64,000 nucleotides of DNA from contig NZ_JAKVTV010000001.1 of NCBI RefSeq assembly GCF_022489035.1, forward strand, positions 496,001 through 560,000, in the 5' to 3' direction. Source of the DNA: Christiangramia lutea. Lineage in GTDB: Bacteria; Bacteroidota; Bacteroidia; Flavobacteriales; Flavobacteriaceae. Of this stretch, positions 25,588-33,146 are shown one piece after another. The translations under genes were made by a program, and so were the position numbers. Within the stretch, counting starts at the first letter, position 1; each line of letters opens with the position of its first letter. Under the pieces are notes generated by a model. That model worked only from the letters and a program-made list of their open reading frames with translations, did not search any database and had not been told where the DNA came from.

Positions 25588-26484
25588 ATGGCAAACAAAG
25601 TAGAAGTAAAAGAATTACTTGATGCTGGTGTTCATTTTGGACATTTAACCAGACGTTGGAATCCAAACATGGCTCCATATATCTATATGGAACGTAACGG
25701 GATCCACATCATCAACTTATATAAAAGTGCTGCTAAAATGCAGGAAGCTGGTGATGCTCTTGCAAAGATCGCAGCAAGCGGAAGAAAGATCCTTTTCGTA
25801 GCTACAAAGAAACAAGCGAAAGAGATCGTAGCTGAGCAGGCTGAAAAGGCAAGCATGCCTTATATCACTGAGCGTTGGCCTGGTGGTATGCTTACCAACT
25901 TTGTTACTATTCGTAAAGCTGTTAAGAAAATGGCTTCTATCGATAGAATGAAGAAAGACGGAACTTTTAACTCTCTTTCTAAAAAAGAGCGTCTTCAGGT
26001 AGATCGTCTTAGAGCTAAGCTAGAGAAGAACTTAGGTTCTATCGCAGACATGTCCAGACTTCCAGCTGCGCTTTTCGTTGTAGATACTACACGTGAGCAC
26101 ATCGCGATCAAAGAGGCACAAAAACTAAACATTCCAATTTTTGCGATGGTAGATACCAACTCAGATCCACGTGAGGTTGATTATCTAATTCCATCTAACG
26201 ACGATGCTTCTAAATCTATTGGCAAAGTTGTTTCTTATGTTGCAGATTCTATCGTAGAAGGTCTTTCTGAAAGAAAGTCTAATAAAGACGCTAAGAAGAA
26301 AGAAGAGAAAGCTTCAAAAGAAGGAAAAGAAGCAAAAGCTCCTAAAGCTAAAAAGGAGAAAGCTGAAGTTCCTTCAAAAGATGCCGAAGATAAAAAGGCA
26401 ATGAAAGAAGCTAAGAAAGATGTAAAGCTTGAGTCTAAAAGCGAAACTTTAGACAAGGCAAAATCATCTAACGAAGAAGAATAA
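25588..26484 (+). CDS. rpsB: 30S ribosomal protein S2 with charged C-terminal extension
   Basis: This 298-aa protein has a standard S2 core in residues 1-230: ELLDAGVHFGHLTRRWNPNM, FVATKKQAKEIV, ERWPGGMLTNF and FAMVDTNSDPREVDYLIPSNDDASKSI. A tail of about 60 residues follows, almost only Lys, Glu, Ala, Asp and Ser. Such tails appear in several Bacteroidota S2 proteins. The tail is probably disordered. A 166-bp leader with a CCGGA/TCCGG stem precedes it, and a strong hairpin terminator follows before tsf. Confidence 0.97.
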   Translation: MANKVEVKELLDAGVHFGHLTRRWNPNMAPYIYMERNGIHIINLYKSAAKMQEAGDALAKIAASGRKILFVATKKQAKEIVAEQAEKASMPYITERWPGGMLTNFVTIRKAVKKMASIDRMKKDGTFNSLSKKERLQVDRLRAKLEKNLGSIADMSRLPAALFVVDTTREHIAIKEAQKLNIPIFAMVDTNSDPREVDYLIPSNDDASKSIGKVVSYVADSIVEGLSERKSNKDAKKKEEKASKEGKEAKAPKAKKEKAEVPSKDAEDKKAMKEAKKDVKLESKSETLDKAKSSNEEE

Positions 26485-26504
26485 ATAACGTTTTCATAAA
26501 ATCT

Positions 26505-26555
26505 AAAAGTCGTTTAGTTTCTTTCTTTATAGTGAGTTTCTAAACGACTTTTTTT
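26505..26555 (+). terminator. Hairpin terminator between rpsB and tsf
   Basis: AAAAGTCGTTTAG (26505-26517) pairs perfectly with CTAAACGACTTTT (26540-26552) and runs into T residues. It would reduce tsf transcription relative to rpsB or act as an attenuator within the operon. Confidence 0.75.
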
Positions 26556-26572
26556 AAATAAAAGACAATATT

Positions 26573-27397
26573 ATGGCTAAGATAACCGCCGCTGAAGTAA
26601 ATAAATTAAGAAAAGCTACCGGTGCAGGAATGATGGACTGCAAGAAAGCATTAGTTGAAGCAGAAGGTGATTTTGATGCTGCAATCGAACTGCTTCGTAA
26701 GAAAGGCCAGAAAGTTGCTGCCAAGAGAGCCGACAGAGATTCTGCTGAAGGAGCTGCTATTGCACAGGTAAATGGAGATAACTCTAAGGGAGTTATCATT
26801 TCTTTAAACTGTGAGACTGACTTCGTTGCTAAGAATGATGACTTCATCAAACTAGCTAACGATTTCGCTAACATGGCACTTAACTACTCTACTAAAGAGG
26901 AGTTGCTTGCTGCAGATTACAACGGGATCACTGTAGAAGACAAGCTTACAGAGCAAACAGGAGTTATTGGTGAGAAGATCGAGATTGGTGCATTCAGAAC
27001 TATGGAAGCTCCATTCGTAGGATCTTACATCCACGCTGGTAACAAGATTGCTGTTCTAACAGGTCTTTCTAAGAATGTTGAAGGAGCTGAAGAAGCTGCG
27101 AAAAACGTTTCTATGCAGGCTGCGGCTATGAACCCGGTTGCTCTTAACGAAAAAGGTGTTGACCAGGCTACTATCGACAAAGAGATCGAGATCGCAAAAG
27201 ACACTTTAAGAGAAGAAGGTAAGCCAGAAAACATGCTGGACAAGATCGCTCAGGGTAAACTTCAGCGTTTCTTCAAAGATAACACTCTAGTACACCAGGC
27301 GTATATCAAAGACAACAAGCAAAGCGTTGCACAGTACGTTAAGTCTGTAGACGGTGACCTTGAAGTTGTAGGGTTTGAAAGAGTAGCTTTAGGATAA
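26573..27397 (+). CDS. tsf: Elongation factor Ts
   Basis: A 274-aa EF-Ts. The UBA-like N-terminus has EVNKLRKATGAGMMDCKKALVEAEGDFDAAI (split by eye into the TGAGMMDCKKAL signature), and the core has ISLNCETDFVAKNDDF. The C-terminal module ends LVHQAYIKDNKQSV. It exchanges GDP for GTP on EF-Tu in the cytoplasm. It is separated from rpsB by a terminator and has no obvious TAnnTTTG box of its own. A terminator follows at 27420. Confidence 0.98.
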   Translation: MAKITAAEVNKLRKATGAGMMDCKKALVEAEGDFDAAIELLRKKGQKVAAKRADRDSAEGAAIAQVNGDNSKGVIISLNCETDFVAKNDDFIKLANDFANMALNYSTKEELLAADYNGITVEDKLTEQTGVIGEKIEIGAFRTMEAPFVGSYIHAGNKIAVLTGLSKNVEGAEEAAKNVSMQAAAMNPVALNEKGVDQATIDKEIEIAKDTLREEGKPENMLDKIAQGKLQRFFKDNTLVHQAYIKDNKQSVAQYVKSVDGDLEVVGFERVALG

Positions 27398-27419
27398 GCT
27401 AATTTTTATAATTTCAATT

Positions 27420-27453
27420 AAGAGGTTTTATTCATTTAAAACCTCTTTTTTTA
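27420..27453 (+). terminator. Terminator after tsf
   Basis: AAGAGGTTTT pairs with AAAACCTCTT around an 8-nt loop and is followed by a run of T residues. Confidence 0.85.
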
Positions 27454-27469
27454 TGTCCTATTTTTGCAT

Positions 27470-27525
27470 CGTCAAGCTGAAATTGTTTCAGCTTCTCAAA
27501 GATCCTGAACCAAGTTCAGGATGAC
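27470..27525. repeat. Dispersed double-hairpin repeat
   Basis: Two perfect 9-bp stems with 3-nt loops lie side by side. The first is AAGCTGAAA-TTG-TTTCAGCTT (27474-27494) and the second is ATCCTGAAC-CAA-GTTCAGGAT (27502-27522). This form (GTC...CTGAA...TTCAG...TTCAGGATGAC) is familiar as a dispersed intergenic element in Flavobacteriaceae. That recognition is from memory and should be checked by counting copies in the genome. Confidence 0.65.
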
Positions 27526-27532
27526 TTATTAT

Positions 27533-27619
27533 GTCATTTCGAAGAATCGAAGGGACTGAGTAATCTAATTTTAGTATTAATATTGAAACCTTGAGATTTC
27601 TCCCGGCGGTCGAAATGAC
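27533..27619. repeat. MITE-like dispersed repeat with 10-bp terminal inverted repeats
   Basis: The element of 87 bp begins GTCATTTCGA (27533-27542) and ends TCGAAATGAC (27610-27619), exact inverted repeats. Inner parts GAATCGAAGGGACTGAG and TTGAGATTTCTCCCGGCGG are also partly complementary. It resembles the non-coding GTCATTTCGA...TCGAAATGAC elements scattered in flavobacterial genomes. It lies between the tsf terminator and trmN6, next to another repeat. Confidence 0.65.
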
Positions 27620-27669
27620 TAAATTGCGAGACCTTCATTATTTCATTGATTAATTGATTCATTAAACCC

Positions 27670-28392
27670 ATGTCCAACAAGCCCTTCAAATTCAAACAAT
27701 TCAGTATAGACCAGGATCGTTGCGCCATGAAAATAGGCACCGATGGAGTTCTCCTTGGAGCATGGTCTTCACTAGAACATCATCCGGAAAGCATTCTCGA
27801 TATTGGAACCGGCACAGGACTTATTGCATTGATGCTGGCCCAGAGATCAGATGCTGAACTTATCGACGCCCTTGAAATTGAAGAAAATGCTTACGAGCAG
27901 GCTGTGGAGAATTTTGAAAAAAGTGACTGGGGCGACCGACTTTTCTGTTACCACGCAGGTTTCGATGAATTTGTTGAAGAGATGCAGGACGAAGAAGAAT
28001 ACGACCTGATCATCTCCAATCCTCCCTTTTATTCTGAAGATTATAAAAGCGGAATAGAAAATCGCGACCAGGCTCGTTTTGCTGATGCCCTACCTCTGGA
28101 AGAACTAATTAAAGGGGCTTCTCTTCTACTTTCAGAAAAAGGACATTTCGATATCATCATTCCCTTCACAGAAGAAACCAAAGGCATTGAATTAGCTAAA
28201 AAAAACAGACTGTTTCCTGTCAGGATAACGAGGGTAAAAGGCACTGAAAATTCTCCGATCAAAAGAAGCCTGATAAGTTTTGGTTTCGAGAATGTTGAAC
28301 CAGAAATCGATGAACTCATCCTGGAGATATCAAGGCATAATTATACCGAAGATTTTAAAGAACTGGTTAAAGATTTCTATTTAAACCTGTGA
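27670..28392 (+). CDS. trmN6: tRNA1(Val) (adenine-37)-N6-methyltransferase
   Basis: This 240-aa class I methyltransferase is of the YfiC type. SAM motif I is LDIGTGTGLIALMLAQR, an acidic motif II follows (DALEIEENA), and the catalytic NPPF appears in LIISNPPFYSEDY, which marks N6-adenine methyltransferases. The N-terminal FKFKQFSIDQDRCAMKIGTDGVLLGAW is typical of the family. It would methylate A37 of one tRNA. The last codons and the TGA stop lie inside the left arm of the palindromic repeat at 28381-28417. Confidence 0.9.
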   Translation: MSNKPFKFKQFSIDQDRCAMKIGTDGVLLGAWSSLEHHPESILDIGTGTGLIALMLAQRSDAELIDALEIEENAYEQAVENFEKSDWGDRLFCYHAGFDEFVEEMQDEEEYDLIISNPPFYSEDYKSGIENRDQARFADALPLEELIKGASLLLSEKGHFDIIIPFTEETKGIELAKKNRLFPVRITRVKGTENSPIKRSLISFGFENVEPEIDELILEISRHNYTEDFKELVKDFYLNL

Positions 28393-28417
28393 GGTTTTCG
28401 AAACCTCACAGGTTTAA
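28381..28417. repeat. 17-bp palindromic hairpin with AACCTCACAG core
   Basis: TTAAACCTGTGAGGTTT (28381-28397) pairs perfectly with AAACCTCACAGGTTTAA (28401-28417) around 3 nt. The left arm contains the trmN6 stop codon. The core matches hairpins at 23589 and 33110, so this is a dispersed unit that may also serve as a terminator. There is no long T run on the plus strand. Confidence 0.7.
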
Positions 28418-28432
28418 TCCTTAAAAATAAGA

Positions 28433-28463
28433 TTGCTTCTCATAAAAGTCTTGGTTACATTTG
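28433..28463 (+). promoter_or_regulatory. Promoter of gcdH
   Basis: TTG (28433-28435) is followed after 20 nt by TACATTTG (28456-28463). Transcription should begin near 28470, which rules out translation starting at the TTG at 28461 and supports the ATG at 28482. Confidence 0.7.
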
Positions 28464-28481
28464 TTAGAAACACTACACAAA

Positions 28482-29657
28482 ATGAAACCAGATCTTTTTC
28501 AGGCTCCCGATTATTACAATCTTGATGAGCTGTTGACCGATGAACATAAAATGGTACGTGACGCAACACGTGAATTCGTAAAACGTGAAGTTTCCCCAAT
28601 CATAGAAGAAGCAGCTCAAAAAGCTGAATTTCCGAAACAGCTAATTAAAGGACTTGCTGAAATTGGTGCTTTTGGACCCTATATTCCTGAAGAGTATGGT
28701 GGAGCAGGCCTGGACCAGATCTCTTATGGTTTGATTATGCAGGAAATTGAACGTGGGGATAGCGGAATTCGCTCTACCGCATCGGTTCAGTCTTCCCTGG
28801 TGATGTATCCAATTTTCAAATACGGAACCGAGGAGCAGAAAAAGAAATTCCTTCCGAAACTGGCCTCCGGAGAAATGATTGGTTGCTTTGGATTAACCGA
28901 ACCTGACCACGGATCCAATCCTGGTGGGATGACTACAAATTTCAAAGAGAAAGGAGATCATTACTTGCTAAATGGAGCAAAAATGTGGATCTCCAACTCA
29001 CCTTTTGCAGATATCGCGATAGTTTGGGCCAAAAATGAAGACGGACGAATTCATGGACTTATAGTAGAACGTGGAATGGAGGGATTTACGACTCCTGAAA
29101 CTCATAACAAATGGTCACTGCGTGCCAGCGCAACAGGTGAATTGATCTTCGATAACGTAAAAGTACCGAAGGAAAACTTAATGCCAAATAAAACAGGATT
29201 AGGAGCTCCGCTTGGCTGTCTTGACTCAGCTCGTTATGGAATTGCCTGGGGAGCCATTGGAGCAGCTATGGATTGCTACGATACTGCTTTGCGCTACGCT
29301 AAGGAAAGAGAACAATTTGGAGTTCCTATTGCTTCAAAACAGCTTCAGCAGAAAAAACTGGCCGAGATGATCACCGAGATCACTAAAGCTCAGCTAATGG
29401 CATGGAGACTAGGAACACTAAGGAATGAGGGTAAAGCAACCTCAGCCCAGATCTCTATGGCAAAAAGAAATAATGTGGAAATGGCTATTAAGATCGCCAG
29501 GGAAGCAAGGCAGGTGCTTGGGGGAATGGGTATCACCGGCGAATACAGCATCATGAGACATATGATGAACCTGGAAAGTGTGATCACTTATGAGGGTACT
29601 CATGATATTCATATACTTATTACAGGTTTAGATATTACCGGGCACGCTGCATTTTAA
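28482..29657 (+). CDS. gcdH: Glutaryl-CoA dehydrogenase
   Basis: The ATG at 28482 gives 391 aa. Against the acyl-CoA dehydrogenase fold it shows the glutaryl-CoA branch: ERGDSGIRSTASVQSSLVM, GCFGLTEPDHGSNPGGM, ARYGIAWGAIGAAMDC, QFGVPIASKQLQQKKLA and YEGTHDIH, whose Glu is the catalytic base (about residue 371). It oxidises and decarboxylates glutaryl-CoA to crotonyl-CoA with FAD, in lysine and tryptophan breakdown. The saccharopine dehydrogenase at 55903 could feed the same pathway. An SRPBCC protein gene follows after 11 bp. Confidence 0.93.
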   Translation: MKPDLFQAPDYYNLDELLTDEHKMVRDATREFVKREVSPIIEEAAQKAEFPKQLIKGLAEIGAFGPYIPEEYGGAGLDQISYGLIMQEIERGDSGIRSTASVQSSLVMYPIFKYGTEEQKKKFLPKLASGEMIGCFGLTEPDHGSNPGGMTTNFKEKGDHYLLNGAKMWISNSPFADIAIVWAKNEDGRIHGLIVERGMEGFTTPETHNKWSLRASATGELIFDNVKVPKENLMPNKTGLGAPLGCLDSARYGIAWGAIGAAMDCYDTALRYAKEREQFGVPIASKQLQQKKLAEMITEITKAQLMAWRLGTLRNEGKATSAQISMAKRNNVEMAIKIAREARQVLGGMGITGEYSIMRHMMNLESVITYEGTHDIHILITGLDITGHAAF

Positions 29658-29668
29658 ATTCAGAGGAT

Positions 29669-30106
29669 ATGAAAAAAGTTCATTACCAGGTAGAGATTGA
29701 GTGCCCAAAAGAAAAGGTATTCTCAATAATGCTGGATGAAGCACATTACCGCAAATGGACCGCTGAATTCAACCCAACCTCACATTACGAAGGCACCTGG
29801 GAAGAAGGCAGTAAGATCTTGTTTCTCGGTGAGACTGAAGATGGTGAAAAGGCTGGAATGCAAAGTGAGATTGCAAAAATGGATCCTAATACATTTATTA
29901 GCATCAAACATCTTGGGATGCTTGAAAAAGGCAAGAAAACTCCTTTTGAAAATGAGCTTTACGAAAATTACTATTTCGAAGAGCAAGAAGGAACAACCTT
30001 ACTAAAAGTAGAAATGGATACGGAAGATGACTGGATGGATTACTTTGGAAAAACCTGGCCAAAGGCTCTAAAAAAGTTGAAAGAAATCTGCGAAAAGAAC
30101 TTCTAG
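29669..30106 (+). CDS. SRPBCC domain protein (AHSA1-like)
   Basis: This 145-aa protein has the START/SRPBCC order: a first strand (VHYQVEIECPKEKVFSIML), an HYRKWTAEFNPTSHYEGTWEEGSKILF segment as in AHSA1-type proteins, and a final helix WPKALKKLKEICEKNF lining the hydrophobic pocket. Such proteins bind or transport small lipophilic ligands, and the function here is unknown. It begins 11 bp after gcdH and is likely cotranscribed. Its stop is 1 bp from the end of the convergent small cysteine-rich gene. Confidence 0.8.
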   Translation: MKKVHYQVEIECPKEKVFSIMLDEAHYRKWTAEFNPTSHYEGTWEEGSKILFLGETEDGEKAGMQSEIAKMDPNTFISIKHLGMLEKGKKTPFENELYENYYFEEQEGTTLLKVEMDTEDDWMDYFGKTWPKALKKLKEICEKNF

Positions 30107-30107
30107 G

Positions 30108-30287
30108 TCAAAGAAGATCGAAACAAGGGCAACGCTTACACCGCTTGCCCTTTTTATATTTTTCGCAACATTCTTTTTTCAAAGGCTTCGGTTTTTTAGC
30201 ATAAACTCCGTCTACCCTCAAATAATCTTTAGATTTATTTGAATAGAATACGATTACAAATACAGACTTCTCAGTTTTAACCCTCAT
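30108..30287 (-). CDS. Small cysteine-rich protein (59 aa)
   Basis: An open frame from ATG 30287 to TGA 30108 encodes 59 residues. The N-terminal half is MRVKTEKSVFVIVFYSNK followed by SKDYLRVDGVYAKK. The C-terminal half is Lys- and Cys-rich: CCEKYKKGKRCKRCPCFDLL. Its five cysteines in a CC-x8-C-x2-C-x-C pattern suggest a small metal- or nucleic-acid-binding knuckle. It fills most of an otherwise gene-free gap of 295 bp, ends 1 bp from the SRPBCC stop, and has codon use like its neighbours. I believe similar short proteins occur in other Flavobacteriaceae, but that is from memory and the function is unknown. Confidence 0.62.
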   Translation of the reverse strand: MRVKTEKSVFVIVFYSNKSKDYLRVDGVYAKKPKPLKKECCEKYKKGKRCKRCPCFDLL

Positions 30288-30401
30288 ATTTTTAATTTAA
30301 CTCAAAAGCCTGATTTTCTGCGTTAAACAAGCGATAAAAACCTTCAAAGATTTTCTAAATACTTCTTCAGCTTTTAACTTTGCAAAAAATTAAAAGCATA
30401 T

Positions 30402-31187
30402 ATGATCAAAGAGATAAACGAAAGTTTAGAACCTCTAACCAACCAGTTACTGAATCATTCATTATATAAAAAGATAAATACCCCGGAGCAGCTTCAAATC
30501 TTTATGGAGCACCATGTATTTGCCGTATGGGATTTTATGTCTTTGCTTACATCCTTACAGGAGATCTTAACCAAAACTACGAATCCCTGGTTACCTATTG
30601 GAGATCCTGAAGTGAGATATCTTATCAATGAGATCGTATTAGCCGAAGAGACCGACATCAATATTCATGGTAAAAGGCAAAGTCATTTTGAAATGTATCT
30701 TGACGCGATGGATGCTGCCGGAGCCAGTAGAGAAAAAATTGAATATCTATTGATGCAGGTTACTCATGGAACCGATATTTTCCTGGTGATCGCCACCAGC
30801 AAACTTCCTATAAGTATTAAGCAGTTTCTAAAGCAAACCTTTGAAGTGGTTTATAGCCGGGAACCTCATAAAATCGTCTCTGCCTTTACTTTTGGACGGG
30901 AAGGGTTAATTCCTGAAATGTTTTCTTCTATCATTGAGAAAGTGCAGAAGAATTTTCCTGAAGACGATCTAAGCCTGTTCAAATATTACTTTGATCGTCA
31001 TATAGAACTCGACGGCGATGAACACGGGCCTATGGCTTTTAAGATGGTAGAAGACCTCTGCGGAAAGGATGACAGAAAATGGCAGGAAGTAAAAGAAATT
31101 GCTGAAAGATCATTGCAAAGCAGACTTGAACTTTGGAATGGAATTGAAGCCGAAATTGAAGCTAAGACAGAAATGGAATATGCTTAA
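30402..31187 (+). CDS. DUF3050 protein (haem-oxygenase-like fold)
   Basis: This 261-aa all-helical protein matches DUF3050: FMEHHVFAVWDFMSLLTSLQ near residue 33, LINEIVLAEETDIN, EVVYSREPHKIVSAFTFGREGLIPEMF and YFDRHIELDGDEHGP. Conserved His and Glu residues (HH, EE, H, E/H in the last motif) fit a haem-oxygenase-like di-metal or cofactor site, and relatives of that fold include oxidases. The substrate is unknown. A TAACTTTG box lies at 30375-30382 (no clear TTG upstream), and a bidirectional terminator follows. Confidence 0.8.
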   Translation: MIKEINESLEPLTNQLLNHSLYKKINTPEQLQIFMEHHVFAVWDFMSLLTSLQEILTKTTNPWLPIGDPEVRYLINEIVLAEETDINIHGKRQSHFEMYLDAMDAAGASREKIEYLLMQVTHGTDIFLVIATSKLPISIKQFLKQTFEVVYSREPHKIVSAFTFGREGLIPEMFSSIIEKVQKNFPEDDLSLFKYYFDRHIELDGDEHGPMAFKMVEDLCGKDDRKWQEVKEIAERSLQSRLELWNGIEAEIEAKTEMEYA

Positions 31188-31211
31188 TTTCGAATTATAT
31201 TGATCAAACAA

Positions 31212-31242
31212 AAAAGCCTGAATTTAAGTTTCAGGCTTTTTT
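31212..31242. terminator. Bidirectional terminator between DUF3050 gene and the split lipoprotein gene
   Basis: AAAAGCCTGAA pairs with TTCAGGCTTTT around a 7-nt loop. An A run lies left and a T run right, so it can stop transcripts from both converging genes. Confidence 0.8.
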
Positions 31243-31245
31243 GTT

Positions 31246-32073
31246 TTAGTGTGTTTCAGTAGAGATTAGATTTCCATCTGAATCGTAATATTCCGTTTTT
31301 AGCAATCTCTGGTTGGGATCATAAAATTTGATAAAATAGCTTCCATCCTCATCAAAAATTGTAACGTTTCTTGACCAATCAGCATTTGTAATAATAATTT
31401 CTTTCAAAAAATCGGTAACGTATATTTCGTCTTTGTAATGACGCTCAGTTTCATCGAAATAGGATACTTTTTTATAATCTATATCTGAAGTTTTGGTTTC
31501 AATAACCTTATCTAAAGAATAGTTTGAATTATAAACAAATTCTGTGGTTATAATATCTTCACCTTCCGTTCCTAAAATTCTTGTTTGAGTAATTACCTCA
31601 CCTATTATATTATATTCATATTCTTTAATGATAGTTGCCGGATCGTAATACGGAGTAAAATTTGTTTCCGATTTCAAATTTCCAGATTCGTCATATTCAA
31701 AGCTTGTTGTTCCAGCTTCGCTTCCCATGAGATAAAGATCCCATCCCAAAATTTTGAGACCCTCTGAACCATTAATAGTCTTTTTATATTCGTAACCACT
31801 ATCTAGACTATAGCCCCTGTCTATTAAAGATTTGATTTCAGAATTTTCGTCATATTCTAAAAAATAAAATTTAGGATAATTCAATTCTCCGTCAGAATCG
31901 ATTGAATAAGAAATAAAATGTGTTGGAAAGTCCCTCTGGTTATAGTCGGAATACTTCAATTGTCCAATTTGCTTTTGAGGGTACTTTTCGTAAATTTTAG
32001 ATTCAACAATTCTATTTTCTTCATCAAATGAATGAACCCATAATGGTTTTCCTATGTAAGGTGACCAATAAAT
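31246..32073 (-). pseudogene. C-terminal part of a TGA-interrupted lipoprotein gene (RHS-like repeats)
   Basis: The frame is open from just after the TGA at 32074-32076 to a TGA stop at 31246 and has no ATG in its first 39 codons. The residues after the stop (IYWSPYIGKPLWVHSFDEEN) read as mid-protein sequence. What follows is full of short repeated YD/FDE-x-G motifs (YDESGNLKSE, YNIIGEVITQ, YYDSDGNLIS), the style of RHS or similar beta-repeat domains. A TTG at 31959 would allow a 237-residue remnant, but no ribosome-binding signal supports it. It reads best as the lost C-terminal half of the gene at 32074-32694, in the same frame. Confidence 0.6.
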
Positions 32074-32694
32074 TCATTCTAATACGTTGAAAAAAGTAAT
32101 AGACTCAAGTCCTTGAAAAGAATATTCTTCATCAAGTGTTTGAGCCAAATGAACTGTTGCCTCTTCAGGCATTACCACTTTTAGATCAGCTAGGGTATTT
32201 TTATTTATTTCTAATACCAGATTACCAAGGACCTCTATAATATTTGAACTAAAGTCAATTTGACTTTCAGGCAAAAAATCTATTGCCTCCTGACTAATTG
32301 TAATTCCATTCGATGGATCTTTATCGGCATCTAAAGTTTGTAGTAATGCGCTAATGTTTTTAACTTCTTGAGTTTCCAGAGTTGGATAGGATGCGGTAGC
32401 AATATCAATTGGTGTAATTACTTCATCACCTGCTGCACTACCTAATGTTATACCTCCTACTTTGAAACTAACAATTTCACCTTCTAAATATTCAAACTCA
32501 CCTTCAGAATTGGTTATTCCCTCTCGAGTAGGAGTGGAATAAATTAAACCCTCAACTTCGGAATCCAGGAATTTACCCACTAAAACCTGTTCTTGAGGAC
32601 CGGGTTGAGAATCAGGAGAATCACTTATTTCTTCCTGGGAACATGCATAAATAAATAGTAAGGAAAATGCGGCGAGTCTATTCAATAACCCCAT
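32074..32694 (-). CDS. Lipoprotein, probably truncated by an in-frame TGA
   Basis: This 206-aa product has a lipoprotein signal (SLLFIYACSQ) followed by a domain known from secreted lipoproteins: VGKFLDSEVEGLIYSTPTREG, EGEFEYLEGEIVSFKVGGITLGSA, VITPIDIATASYP and ISALLQTLDADKDPSNGI. Relatives of this domain usually lead into further extracellular repeats. Here the frame ends VLE followed by TGA, and the very same frame stays open for another 276 codons. A single base change, for example TGG to TGA, explains this simply. As it stands the product is a short surface or periplasmic lipoprotein. The exact role is unknown. Confidence 0.68.
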   Translation of the reverse strand: MGLLNRLAAFSLLFIYACSQEEISDSPDSQPGPQEQVLVGKFLDSEVEGLIYSTPTREGITNSEGEFEYLEGEIVSFKVGGITLGSAAGDEVITPIDIATASYPTLETQEVKNISALLQTLDADKDPSNGITISQEAIDFLPESQIDFSSNIIEVLGNLVLEINKNTLADLKVVMPEEATVHLAQTLDEEYSFQGLESITFFNVLE

Positions 32695-32760
32695 TATATT
32701 ATTTTAACGTTGGCAGCTAAAATAACCTAAAACTTTAAGTTTTTTATAACATTTGAGAAA

Positions 32761-33096
32761 TTATTCAGAAGCCGGGGCAATCTTTACCTCAAGTCCGTCC
32801 AGACCATCTGTAATAGGTATCTGGCAGCTCAGCCTGCTATTATCTTCAACGAAAAACGCCTGATCAAGCATATCTTCTTCTTCATAACTCTTTTCCGGAA
32901 GCATATGCTCAAAATTCATAATATAACACTGGCAGGATGCACACATCGCCATTCCGCCACAAATACCAATTGTACCTTCTGGAGCAAGCTCATAAGAACG
33001 GATCACCTCCATCAAGTTCATGTTCATATCTGTGGGAGCATCTACTACATGAGCTTCTCCCTCGCGGTCTATTATGGTGATCTTTACGTCTGACAT
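32761..33096 (-). CDS. 2Fe-2S ferredoxin (adrenodoxin-type)
   Basis: The 111-aa protein carries cluster ligands Cys46, Cys52, Cys55 and Cys91 in CGGMAMCASCQCY and RLSCQIP, the C-x5-C-x2-C...C spacing of adrenodoxin-like ferredoxins. The acidic surface (EEEDMLDQ, FFVEDN) suits docking to a reductase, and the ferredoxin-NADP reductase gene lies just upstream. It would carry electrons in the cytoplasm for Fe-S assembly or an oxygenase. A palindromic repeat sits between the two genes. Confidence 0.92.
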   Translation of the reverse strand: MSDVKITIIDREGEAHVVDAPTDMNMNLMEVIRSYELAPEGTIGICGGMAMCASCQCYIMNFEHMLPEKSYEEEDMLDQAFFVEDNSRLSCQIPITDGLDGLEVKIAPASE

Positions 33097-33109
33097 TTTT
33101 TATAAAAAT

Positions 33110-33142
33110 AAACCTCACAGGTTTTAAAAACCTGTGAGGTTT
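33110..33142. repeat. 16-bp palindromic hairpin with AACCTCACAG core
   Basis: AAACCTCACAGGTTTT (33110-33125) and AAAACCTGTGAGGTTT (33127-33142) are exact inverted repeats one base apart. It lies between the ferredoxin reductase stop and the ferredoxin start, and could act as a terminator or processing hairpin that lowers ferredoxin readthrough. The core is the same as at 23589 and 28381. Confidence 0.7.
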
Positions 33143-33146
33143 CTGG

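Noticed and set aside
32074-32076. TGA in the lipoprotein as selenocysteine or recoded stop
   Set aside because: No SECIS-like stem seen and no context for recoding. A plain nonsense change is the simpler reading.
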